Source: a bacterium (GTDB taxonomy: Bacteria; Bacteroidota; Bacteroidia; Bacteroidales; Bacteroidaceae). Taken from it: a DNA stretch of 6,068 nt. The notes beneath the pieces are model-generated. The model was not told where the DNA came from. It was given only the letters and a program-made list of their open reading frames with translations, and made no database searches. The stretch spans positions 1-6,068 of the forward strand of contig SFQP01000083.1 in NCBI GenBank assembly GCA_004562975.1, written 5' to 3'. Both the position numbers and the translations under genes were made by a program. Shown here in pieces: positions 1 to 5,996 of the stretch. Within the stretch, counting starts at the first letter, position 1, and each line of letters opens with the position of its first letter.

Positions 1-1818
1 CAGTGCCTGCACAATCCGGTTGCGCTCTTCAGGCTTGTACCAGAAGAAGAACATCCGCTGGCGGAGTTTTTCCTGCGGCGTGCGGGCGGAGCGGACGGGT
101 TGGAGCGTGTAGGGATGGAAACCCGAGTACCACGCTACGGTGGACACCGTCATGGGCGTGGGGGTGAAGTCCTGCACCTGCTCCAGACGGAAGTCCATCT
201 CGCGCGTTTCAGCGGCCAGCTCCGCCATGTCCTCCTCCGTGCAGCCCGGGTGCGACGAGATGAAATACGGGATGATCTGTTGGTTCAATCCCTCTTCACG
301 GTTGATTTTGTTGAAGAGGTTGCGGAACGTGTGGAACAGCCGGAACGACGGCTTGCGCATCAGTTGCAGCACGCTGTCGGCGGTATGTTCTGGCGCCACT
401 TTCAGCCGGCCCGACACGTGGCGCACAATCAGTTCGTGCGTGTAGTCCTGCGCCGCACGGCACAGTTGCGGGTCTTTGTAGGGGTGCAGCAACAGGTCAT
501 AGCGCACGCCGCTGCCGATGAAGCTCTTCTTGATTTCCGGCAGCGCGTCGACGGCACGGTAGATGTCGAGCAGCGGGCGGTGGTCGGCGTTCAGGTTGGG
601 GCAGACGGCAGGGTGGATGCACGAGGGCCGCTTGCATCGCTCGCACAGGCTGCGGTCGCGTCCGCTCATGCGGTACATATTGGCCGATGGGCCGCCCAGG
701 TCGGAAAGATAGCCCTTGAAATCCGGCATCCGGGTGATTTGTCTGACTTCTTTCAGGATGCTTTCCTTGGAACGGCTCATGATGAACTTGCCTTGGTGCG
801 CCGAAATGGTGCAGAAGGCGCAGCCTCCGAAGCAGCCCCGGTGGATGTTGACGGAGAACTTGATCATCTCGTAGGCCGGGATGCACTTGTTCTTGTATTT
901 GGGGTGGGGCAGCCGCGTGTAGGGGAAACTGAAGGAGCGGTCAATCTGCTCGGTCGTCATGGGCGGGTAGGGCGGATGGACCACGACGAACGCGTCGCCC
1001 ACAGGCTGGATGATTCGCTGCGGATGAAGCCGGTTGCTCTCCTCCTCGATGTGCCTGAAGTTTTCGGCGTATGCCTTGCGGTTGGCCAGGCATTGCTCAT
1101 GGCTGTGCAGCACGATGTCGTCGGACAGGATGCCCTGCGGGATGTCTTCGCGCCGCTCCAGCGTCACGGTCTGGCGCACGGGATATTGGCGCATCAGCCG
1201 GCGGAAGTCGTGGGCGGAGCATACCGCCTCCTCCCTTCCGTGCAGCAACCGCTGCTCCAAGGTGCGGCACAGGTCGGCCAAGGGCAGCTCGCCCATACCA
1301 TATATAATAAGGTCTGCCCCGCTGTCGGCAAGGATGGAGGGGCGCAGGCGGTCCTGCCAGTAGTCATAGTGCGTCACGCGGCGCAGCGAGGCTTCAATGC
1401 CTCCCAGCACCACGGGTACATCGGGGAAAAGTTGTTTGAGAATTTGGGTGTAGACGATGGTGGGGTACTCCGGACGCAGGTCGTGGCGGCCATCGGGGCT
1501 GTAGGCATCTTCGGAGCGCAGCCGGCGGTTGGCCGTGTATTTGTTGACCATGGAGTCCATGCAGCCCGGGGCAATGGCAAAAAACAGGCGCGGCCGACCC
1601 AGCTTTTTGAAATCGCGGAAGTCGCCGTGCCAGTCGGGTTGCGGCACGATGCAGACCCGGTAGCCTTCGGCTTCGAGCAGACGGCCGATGACGGCAGCTC
1701 CGAAGGCTGGGTGGTCCACATAGGCATCGCCAGAAAAAAGGATGATGTCGGCTGTTTCCCATCCGCGCAGGTCCATTTCTTTGCGGGTGGTGGGCAGCCA
1801 GTCGGTGAGTTGCGGCAT
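1..1818 (-). CDS. ygiQ: YgiQ family radical SAM protein (3' end cut by window edge)
   Basis: An open reverse-strand frame of 606 codons runs off the left edge. It begins MPQLTDWLPTTRKEMDLRGW, typical of Bacteroidales YgiQ. The radical SAM motif C-x3-C-x2-C (HRGCFGGCAFC) gives Cys329, Cys333 and Cys336, the expected ligands of the 4Fe-4S cluster that cleaves S-adenosylmethionine. The N-terminal part carries LFSGDAYVDHPAFGAAVIGR and GGIEASLRR, characteristic of the YgiQ N-terminal domain. A second cysteine group, CERCKRPSCIHPAVC, lies at 392-406. The last visible residues, MFFFWYKPEERNRIVQAL, fall close to the family's usual C-terminal region, so perhaps a few dozen to about 100 residues are missing. 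The start is the first ATG after an in-frame TGA that is also the stop of the upstream gene, leaving a 21-base gap and suggesting cotranscription. The protein is probably cytoplasmic. As far as I know the reaction and substrate of YgiQ are not established, so only the enzyme class is safe. Confidence 0.95.
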   Translation of the reverse strand, partial: MPQLTDWLPTTRKEMDLRGWETADIILFSGDAYVDHPAFGAAVIGRLLEAEGYRVCIVPQPDWHGDFRDFKKLGRPRLFFAIAPGCMDSMVNKYTANRRLRSEDAYSPDGRHDLRPEYPTIVYTQILKQLFPDVPVVLGGIEASLRRVTHYDYWQDRLRPSILADSGADLIIYGMGELPLADLCRTLEQRLLHGREEAVCSAHDFRRLMRQYPVRQTVTLERREDIPQGILSDDIVLHSHEQCLANRKAYAENFRHIEEESNRLHPQRIIQPVGDAFVVVHPPYPPMTTEQIDRSFSFPYTRLPHPKYKNKCIPAYEMIKFSVNIHRGCFGGCAFCTISAHQGKFIMSRSKESILKEVRQITRMPDFKGYLSDLGGPSANMYRMSGRDRSLCERCKRPSCIHPAVCPNLNADHRPLLDIYRAVDALPEIKKSFIGSGVRYDLLLHPYKDPQLCRAAQDYTHELIVRHVSGRLKVAPEHTADSVLQLMRKPSFRLFHTFRNLFNKINREEGLNQQIIPYFISSHPGCTEEDMAELAAETREMDFRLEQVQDFTPTPMTVSTVAWYSGFHPYTLQPVRSARTPQEKLRQRMFFFWYKPEERNRIVQAL

Positions 1819-1839
1819 GCGGTGGGGGATAAGGTGAAA

Positions 1840-2145
1840 TCAGGCTTCGGGTGAGGATTGGACATACTCCTCATAGACGGCGATGAGGTTCTTCAGGCCG
1901 TAAGCCTTCATCTTGTCGTGGTAAATCACGTCGATGCAGAGGTCGAGCAGTTCTTTCGTGTTGTCCTTGCCCGAAACGATGAGTGAACGGATGTTGAGCT
2001 TCAGTTTTTCGAGCTCGTTCTCTGTGATATAGCCCGTGGAGTTGGTCAGACCTTGGAAGAGGTTGTACTTGCGGATGGTTTCCAGGTTTTCACGGGTTAC
2101 GTTCATGTGGCGTGTGCCGCTTTCGTTGAGTTGTATATCGTACAT
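1840..2145 (-). CDS. Hypothetical 101-residue protein
   Basis: I do not recognise this protein. It is small, soluble-looking and charged, with no signal peptide or membrane segment. From about residue 20 it looks largely helical (ENELEKLKLNIRSLI, KELLDLCIDVIYHDK, KAYGLKNLIAVYEEYV), suggesting a compact helical bundle. It has no obvious metal-binding or catalytic motif; the single cysteine lies in LDLCID. The start is uncertain. ATG at 2145 gives 101 residues; an in-frame ATG at 2106 (MNVTRENLETIRKYNLF) gives 88 and is a reasonable alternative. Neither has a clear Shine-Dalgarno sequence, which is normal in this phylum. It lies 58 bases after the secreted protein gene and 21 bases before ygiQ, all on the same strand, so it is probably in their operon. 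That it is a real gene rests on this packing, on protein-like composition, and on its stop being the in-frame stop that precedes ygiQ. Confidence 0.7.
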   Translation of the reverse strand: MYDIQLNESGTRHMNVTRENLETIRKYNLFQGLTNSTGYITENELEKLKLNIRSLIVSGKDNTKELLDLCIDVIYHDKMKAYGLKNLIAVYEEYVQSSPEA

Positions 2146-2203
2146 GGGAAAGAGGTTTGTTTGGCAGATGTGAAACTTCGGGAGCTTGTCGGTGGCGGTT
2201 GGA

Positions 2204-2683
2204 CTATTTGAGTTGCGCTGTGGCCGCCTCGTAGGCTTTCTGCCAGTTCGTGTTGATGCAGAAAGGCGTGATTTCGCCGCCGTTGGTGATGAACGACATG
2301 GTGGTTTCCTCGTCGGGGTCGTTGTAGAGCGGGTTGGAGAGCGAAGCTTCCATGAAGAGCATGATGCGCTCCTTGCGCTTGGCTTCGTCCAAACGCTTGC
2401 TTTTCAGTATTTCGTTGAAAAACAATGTGACAAACTCCGACAGATAATAAGCCTGCGTGTCAAGGAAACTGGCCGGCACTTCCTTCACCTGCTCAAAAGC
2501 TTTGCGCTTGAGATAAATCAGGGAAGTGCGCTTGAATTGGGCAATCTGTGTCTGTGTGTAGGAGCTGGTGGGCGAGTTGACGGCCTTTGTGGCGTTGGCC
2601 AGCACCAAGTCGTAGACTTCTTGCGAAGAAACGGTCTGCACGTGGCAGAAAAGCATGATGAAGAAGAAAAAGAACGGCTTCAT
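2204..2683 (-). CDS. Small secreted protein of unknown function
   Basis: This 159-residue protein has a clear Sec-type signal peptide: MKP, a hydrophobic core FFFFFIMLF, then CHVQTVSSQ, with probable cleavage after Ser20. There is no convincing lipobox, because the only nearby Cys13 sits in the core, so a soluble periplasmic protein is more likely than a lipoprotein. The mature part looks mainly helical (EVYDLVLANATKAV, YYLSEFVTLFFNEILKSK) and ends with TMSFITNGGEITPFCINT followed by NWQKAYEAATAQLK. I do not recognise a named domain. The frame stays open upstream to an ATG at 2851, but that part would overlap ruvC and lacks a signal sequence, so the start at 2683 is preferred. It follows ruvC by 71 bases on the same strand. 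A role in envelope or periplasmic biology is an inference from the signal peptide only; a link to ruvC function is unlikely. Confidence 0.8.
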   Translation of the reverse strand: MKPFFFFFIMLFCHVQTVSSQEVYDLVLANATKAVNSPTSSYTQTQIAQFKRTSLIYLKRKAFEQVKEVPASFLDTQAYYLSEFVTLFFNEILKSKRLDEAKRKERIMLFMEASLSNPLYNDPDEETTMSFITNGGEITPFCINTNWQKAYEAATAQLK

Positions 2684-2754
2684 AACGGAGAAAAGGAGGA
2701 TAGATACCGTTGTAAGGTTATTTAGTAGTTGAGGCAGGGGGCGATGCAAAAGGG

Positions 2755-3318
2755 TCAGCGAACCCTGTCGGCGTTCTGCTTGACGAAAGCGGCCCAGGAA
2801 CGCGGCGCGCCGGAAGTGAGTTCGGGGCGTTGGCTTTGCAGGAAGTGGCAATAGGCCGCCGCCAGGGCATCTGTGGCATCCATATAGGGCAGCATGGTGT
2901 CGTCTGTGATGTGGAGGAGCTTTTGGAGCATGGCCGCCACTTGCTCCTTGCTGGCTGCGCCGTTCCCGGTGATGGCTTGTTTGATTTTGAGCGGTGCATA
3001 TTCGTGGATGGGTACTTCGCGGCTGATTGCGGCGGCGATGGCAACGCCCTGTGCGCGGCCCAGCTTTAGCATACTCTGCACGTTCTTTCCAAAGAATGGG
3101 GATTCAATGGCCAATTCGTCGGGAAAGAAGGCATCAATGATGCCGGTGACCCGCTCGTAGATGCGTCCGAGCTTGAGATACGTGTCGCTGCATTTGCGTA
3201 GGTCGATGATGCCCATCGCCTCCATGGCGGCTTTCTGACCTTTGACCTTTAACACTCCGTAGCCCAGCATATTGGTGCCTGGATCGATGCCCAGAATGAT
3301 TTTTTCTATGGAAGTCAT
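2755..3318 (-). CDS. ruvC: Crossover junction endodeoxyribonuclease RuvC
   Basis: RuvC cuts Holliday junctions symmetrically, working with the RuvAB branch-migration motor at the end of homologous recombination and recombinational repair. The 187-residue product has the RNase H-like fold signature: ILGIDPGTN with Asp12, AIESPFF with Glu72, and the C-terminal pair Asp147 and Asp150 in [13 protein letters not shown]. These match the four metal-binding acidic residues of Escherichia coli RuvC (Asp7, Glu66, Asp138, Asp141). The segments [11 protein letters not shown] and [21 protein letters not shown] are also typical. Length is close to the family's usual 160-190 residues. An in-frame ATG exists 12 codons upstream at 3354. 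I prefer 3318 because the protein then begins just before the first beta strand, and a candidate -7 box lies inside the extra 12 codons. ruvA and ruvB are not in the window. It is the first gene of the leftward group and diverges from the DUF1573 gene. Confidence 0.97.
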   Translation of the reverse strand: MTSIEKIILGIDPGTNMLGYGVLKVKGQKAAMEAMGIIDLRKCSDTYLKLGRIYERVTGIIDAFFPDELAIESPFFGKNVQSMLKLGRAQGVAIAAAISREVPIHEYAPLKIKQAITGNGAASKEQVAAMLQKLLHITDDTMLPYMDATDALAAAYCHFLQSQRPELTSGAPRSWAAFVKQNADRVR

Positions 3319-3322
3319 AGTG

Positions 3323-3330
3323 CAAAAATA
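3323..3330 (-). promoter_or_regulatory. Candidate -7 box of the ruvC promoter
   Basis: Read on the reverse strand the sequence is TATTTTTG, a full match to the Bacteroidetes primary sigma -7 consensus TAnnTTTG. Only four bases (CACT) separate it from the ruvC ATG at 3318, so transcription would begin at or next to the start codon. I see no clear -33 TTTG partner about 19-21 bases upstream. The motif is short and the region is AT-rich, so a chance match is possible. Confidence 0.45.
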
Positions 3331-3393
3331 GGCATTCACTTCAGAAATCGGCATTTATATAGGTATAATTTTCTTTTTTTACAGATTAACTTG

Positions 3394-3401
3394 TACTTTT
3401 G
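3394..3401 (+). promoter_or_regulatory. Candidate -7 box of the DUF1573-manC promoter
   Basis: TACTTTTG fully matches the Bacteroidetes -7 consensus TAnnTTTG. The -33 region (about 3369-3380) is T-rich but has no exact TTTG. Transcription would begin near 3406-3409, giving a leader of roughly 75-80 bases before the ATG at 3485. A TATAAT at 3364-3369 looks like an enterobacterial -10 box but is less relevant in this phylum. Confidence 0.5.
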
Positions 3402-3418
3402 CTCCGTTCTAACCAGCC

Positions 3419-3464
3419 GCCCGAGGCTTTGGAATTGATGAGGTTCTCGGGCAGTTTTTGTTTG
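3419..3464 (+). promoter_or_regulatory. Leader hairpin followed by T-run (possible attenuator or short RNA end)
   Basis: GCCCGAG at 3419-3425 is the exact reverse complement of CTCGGGC at 3446-3452, and a G-T pair (3426/3445) can extend the stem to 8 pairs. The loop is about 18 bases. Right after the stem comes AGTTTTTGTTTG (3453-3464), like the U-tract of an intrinsic terminator. It lies between the candidate promoter and the DUF1573 start, so it could attenuate the operon or end a short RNA. The long loop and the interrupted T-run make this uncertain. Confidence 0.4.
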
Positions 3465-3484
3465 TAATGCAAATATTAGATGAC

Positions 3485-3868
3485 ATGAAGATGAAACGTC
3501 TGTTCTCGCTGCTGGCATTTGCTCTTGTGTGCAGCACCGCTTTTGCACAAGCGGTCATCAAGTTTGAAAAAAACACTTTTGATTTCGGCAAATTCGTGGA
3601 AAAGGAAGTACAGTCCTGCGATTTCATTTTTACCAACACAGGCAACGAGCCCTTGGTCATACAGCAGGCTTACGGTTCTTGCGGCTGTACTGTGGCCACG
3701 CCGCCCAAAGACCCCGTGGCTCCCGGACAGAAAGGCGTTATCAAGGTAACCTATAACGGAAAAGGCAAATTCGTGGGTTTCTTCAAGAAACCGATTACCG
3801 TCCGTTCCAATGCCACCAATGCCATCACCCGCGTATATATCCAAGGCACAATGGTAGCCGACAAATAA
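3485..3868 (+). CDS. DUF1573 domain-containing periplasmic protein
   Basis: The 127-residue product has a signal peptide, MKMKRLFSLLAFALVCSTAFA, with an AFA-Q cleavage site after Ala21. The mature protein is one DUF1573 domain, an immunoglobulin-like beta sandwich: IKFEKNTFDFGKFVEKE, then FIFTNTGNEPLVIQ, then the hallmark SCGCTV with Cys66 and Cys68, then APGQKGVIKVTYN, and a last strand VYIQGTM. Such proteins are very common in Bacteroidetes and are exported. Their function is not established, although the fold suggests binding to another protein or a surface. The frame extends up to an ATG at 3458, but those residues would precede the signal peptide, so 3485 (or the ATG at 3491) is the better start. 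It ends with adjacent TAA and TAG codons, and only 10 bases separate it from manC, so the two are cotranscribed. Confidence 0.92.
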   Translation: MKMKRLFSLLAFALVCSTAFAQAVIKFEKNTFDFGKFVEKEVQSCDFIFTNTGNEPLVIQQAYGSCGCTVATPPKDPVAPGQKGVIKVTYNGKGKFVGFFKKPITVRSNATNAITRVYIQGTMVADK

Positions 3869-3878
3869 TAGAGATGCT

Positions 3879-4931
3879 ATGAACAACAATTACCTCGTTA
3901 TCCTGGCAGGCGGTGCAGGCAGCCGCTTCTGGCCCGTGAGCAGTGAGTGCAAGCCCAAGCAGTTCCTGGACATCCTGGGATGCGGCCGCACCCTCATACA
4001 GCTTACTGTCGACCGCTTCAAAGGCTTGGTGCCCGATGAAAACATCTGGGTGGTGACAGCCGCCGATTATGAACACCTCGTGAAGGAGCAACTTCCGGAT
4101 GTGCCCCATGAAAACATCCTTTGCGAACCCTGCCGTCGCAACACCGCTCCCTGCATCTGCTACGTGAGCTGGAAAATCAAGAAGCGCAACCCCAAGGCCA
4201 ATGTGGTGATTTCGCCTTCTGACCACATGGTGCCCGACACGGCGAAGTTTCAGGAAGTGGTGGAAGGCGCGTTGAACTTTGCTGCCGAAACCGATGCCAT
4301 GGTGACGCTCGGCATCAAACCTTCGCGCCCGGAAACCGGCTATGGATATATCAAGGCAGACTTGGCTTATTCATCCTCCCGGACACACCATATTTACCGT
4401 GTGGACGAGTTCAAGGAAAAGCCCTCCTTGGATTTGGCACAGGAATATGTGAAGCAACCCAACTACCTGTGGAACGCTGGCATCTTCATCTGGAGCGTCA
4501 GCACCATCATCAATGCTTTCCGCGTGTATGAACCGGCCATCTCGGCTATTTTCGAGGGTTTGTTGCCTTATTACGACACACCGCAGGAACAGGAGCATAT
4601 CAACGAGGAGTTTCCCAAGTGTGAGAATATCTCCATTGACTATGCCATTATGGAAAAGGCGGAGGAGATATTCGTCTATCCCGCTTCATTCCCATGGAGC
4701 GACCTCGGCACGTGGAACTCCCTGCGCGAGCATTTGGGAAAAGACGGTTATGGCAATGTGACCGTGGGCGACAACATCAATCTCTTCGACACGTATAACA
4801 CCATTGTCCACGCCTGCGGAAAGAATCGCGTGGTGGTGCAAGGACTGGATGGTTATGTGGTGGCAGAGAAGGATGATGAGTTGCTGATTTGCAAATTGTC
4901 TGAAGAACAGCGCATCAAGCTGTTCCACTAA
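3879..4931 (+). CDS. manC: Mannose-1-phosphate guanylyltransferase (GDP-mannose pyrophosphorylase)
   Basis: This enzyme joins GTP and mannose 1-phosphate to give GDP-mannose and pyrophosphate. GDP-mannose supplies mannose and, after conversion, GDP-fucose for capsules, lipopolysaccharide and glycoproteins. The 350-residue protein shows the full nucleotidyltransferase pattern: LAGGAGSRFWPVSSECKPKQ at 9-28 (nucleotide-binding loop with Lys27), EPCRRNTAP at 83-91, SPSDH at 112-116, ETGYGYI at 152-158, FKEKP at 178-182, WNAGIFIW at 198-205, IDYAIMEKA at 253-261 and WSDLGTW at 273-279. It is the single-domain form and lacks the C-terminal cupin-like phosphomannose isomerase domain of longer ManC/AlgA proteins, so that step must be encoded elsewhere. 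It is expected in the cytoplasm. It follows the DUF1573 gene by 10 bases with no room for its own promoter. No glycosyltransferase or capsule cluster is visible, so a housekeeping copy is likely. Confidence 0.96.
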   Translation: MNNNYLVILAGGAGSRFWPVSSECKPKQFLDILGCGRTLIQLTVDRFKGLVPDENIWVVTAADYEHLVKEQLPDVPHENILCEPCRRNTAPCICYVSWKIKKRNPKANVVISPSDHMVPDTAKFQEVVEGALNFAAETDAMVTLGIKPSRPETGYGYIKADLAYSSSRTHHIYRVDEFKEKPSLDLAQEYVKQPNYLWNAGIFIWSVSTIINAFRVYEPAISAIFEGLLPYYDTPQEQEHINEEFPKCENISIDYAIMEKAEEIFVYPASFPWSDLGTWNSLREHLGKDGYGNVTVGDNINLFDTYNTIVHACGKNRVVVQGLDGYVVAEKDDELLICKLSEEQRIKLFH

Positions 4932-4943
4932 CGTGAGTTCTTG

Positions 4944-5009
4944 AGGGATTAAGCAGGCGTGAGGACAGAAGAGAGTTTCCTTTTCTTGCAAAGCGTCAGC
5001 TTAATCCTT
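4944..5009 (+). terminator. Long-loop inverted repeat between manC and mutY, possible terminator
   Basis: AGGGATTAAGC at 4944-4954 pairs with GCTTAATCCTT at 4999-5009: nine consecutive Watson-Crick pairs plus a G-T and an A-T pair. The 44-base loop can form a smaller purine/pyrimidine hairpin (AAGAGAG 4969-4975 with TTTTCTT 4981-4987, partly G-T pairs). The 3' side runs into ATTTTATG, a weak T-tract. The position just after the manC stop suits a terminator or an mRNA-stabilising 3' structure, but the loop is too long for a standard intrinsic terminator. Confidence 0.35.
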
Positions 5010-5039
5010 ATTTTATGACAATCATATTCCTGAGAGCAG

Positions 5040-5996
5040 ATGACCTTTACAGATGCTATTCTGCAATGGTATGCGGCTCACCGTCGCGAGTTGCCTTGGC
5101 GGAACATCTCCGATCCCTACCGCATTTGGGTTTCGGAGATTATTTTGCAGCAGACACGGGTGGCGCAGGGCTACGATTACTATCTGCGCTTTGTGAATGC
5201 CTTCCCCACTATGGAGACCCTGGCCCGGGCTTCGGAAGATGAGGTGCTCCGGCTGTGGCAAGGGCTGGGCTATTACAGCCGCGCCCGTAACCTTCATGCG
5301 GCAGCACGTCAGGTGGTCGCGCTGGGGCATTTCCCCACCGATTATGCCGGCGTGAGAGCCTTGAAAGGAGTGGGGGACTATACCGCCGCAGCCATTTGCT
5401 CGTTTGCCTACGGGATGCCGTTGGCAGTGGTCGACGGCAATGTCTACCGCGTGCTCAGCCGCTATTTCGGTGTGGACGAACCGATTGATACGGGAAAAGG
5501 CAAGAAACAGTTCGCCGCATTGGCGCAAAGTCTGCTGCCCGCCCGTGATGTGGCCGATTACAACCAGGGACTGATGGATTTCGGAGCCTTGCAGTGCGTT
5601 CCGGCATCGCCCGACTGCACCGCTTGCCCCTTGGCCGACAGCTGTCGTGCCAACGAGTTGAAGCGAGTGGCCGATTGGCCGGTCAAGTCGCACCGCACCA
5701 AAGTGGCCGAGCGTTACTATATATATATAGGTGTACGTACCCCCGAAGGTATATGGTTGCACCGGCGCGGAGCCGGCGACATTTGGCAGGGCTTGTACGA
5801 GTGGCCTTTGTTGGAATTTGACCACGCCGCCACATGGCAGGAAGTGCTGGCGCATCCCTTTGTCCGAACCCATCTCCCCGAGGCTATCCGCACCCCCTGC
5901 CTCCTCCTCCCGGTTTTATCGTTGTGCAACCAGATGAGATGGAGCGTTATGCCATGCCTCGCCTGCTGTTGCGCTTTCTCCAATCCCCTAACATAA
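5040..5996 (+). CDS. mutY: A/G-specific adenine glycosylase MutY with disrupted C-terminal domain
   Basis: MutY removes adenine mispaired with 8-oxoguanine, preventing G-to-T transversions. The catalytic half is intact: RELPWR at 16-21, VSEIILQQTRV with catalytic Glu33, WQGLGYYSRARNL at 73-85, the helix-hairpin-helix LKGVGDYTAAAI at 108-119, VVDGNVYR with catalytic Asp132, and four iron-sulfur ligands Cys186, Cys193, Cys196 and Cys202 (C-x6-C-x2-C-x5-C). An in-frame TGA sits 9 bases before the ATG, fixing this start. The C-terminal Nudix-like domain that reads 8-oxoG begins normally (YYIYIGVRTPEGIWLHRRG, DIWQGLYEWPLLEF) but stops resembling MutY after about residue 280. The remaining ~38 residues of this frame, with a stop at 5996, look unnatural (CNQMRWSVMPCLACCCAF). 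The usual H-x-x-(S/T)-H segment is absent, while a plausible native tail lies in another frame. The cause may be a real deletion with frameshift or an assembly error. The core could still bind and cut adenine, but 8-oxoG specificity would be impaired. Confidence 0.9.
   Translation: MTFTDAILQWYAAHRRELPWRNISDPYRIWVSEIILQQTRVAQGYDYYLRFVNAFPTMETLARASEDEVLRLWQGLGYYSRARNLHAAARQVVALGHFPTDYAGVRALKGVGDYTAAAICSFAYGMPLAVVDGNVYRVLSRYFGVDEPIDTGKGKKQFAALAQSLLPARDVADYNQGLMDFGALQCVPASPDCTACPLADSCRANELKRVADWPVKSHRTKVAERYYIYIGVRTPEGIWLHRRGAGDIWQGLYEWPLLEFDHAATWQEVLAHPFVRTHLPEAIRTPCLLLPVLSLCNQMRWSVMPCLACCCAFSNPLT

Noticed and set aside
100..1854. Long forward open frame of 584 codons as a gene
   Set aside because: It is the exact in-register antisense of ygiQ, whose reverse-strand translation contains clear radical SAM and YgiQ motifs. 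The forward product is rich in H, V, A, G and R with no recognisable domain.
2186..2725. Forward frame of 179 codons
   Set aside because: It lies opposite the secreted protein gene in the same antisense register. The reverse strand has a proper signal peptide and better protein character.
3364..3369. TATAAT as a sigma70 -10 box
   Set aside because: Bacteroidetes primary promoters use TAnnTTTG, and a better match lies 30 bases downstream. The hexamer is likely chance in an AT-rich gap.
3476..3889. Reverse frame of 137 codons
   Set aside because: Antisense to the DUF1573 gene, which has a signal peptide and the SCGCT hallmark on the forward strand.
5022..5873. Reverse frame of 283 codons
   Set aside because: Antisense shadow of mutY, whose catalytic and iron-sulfur motifs are unmistakable on the forward strand.
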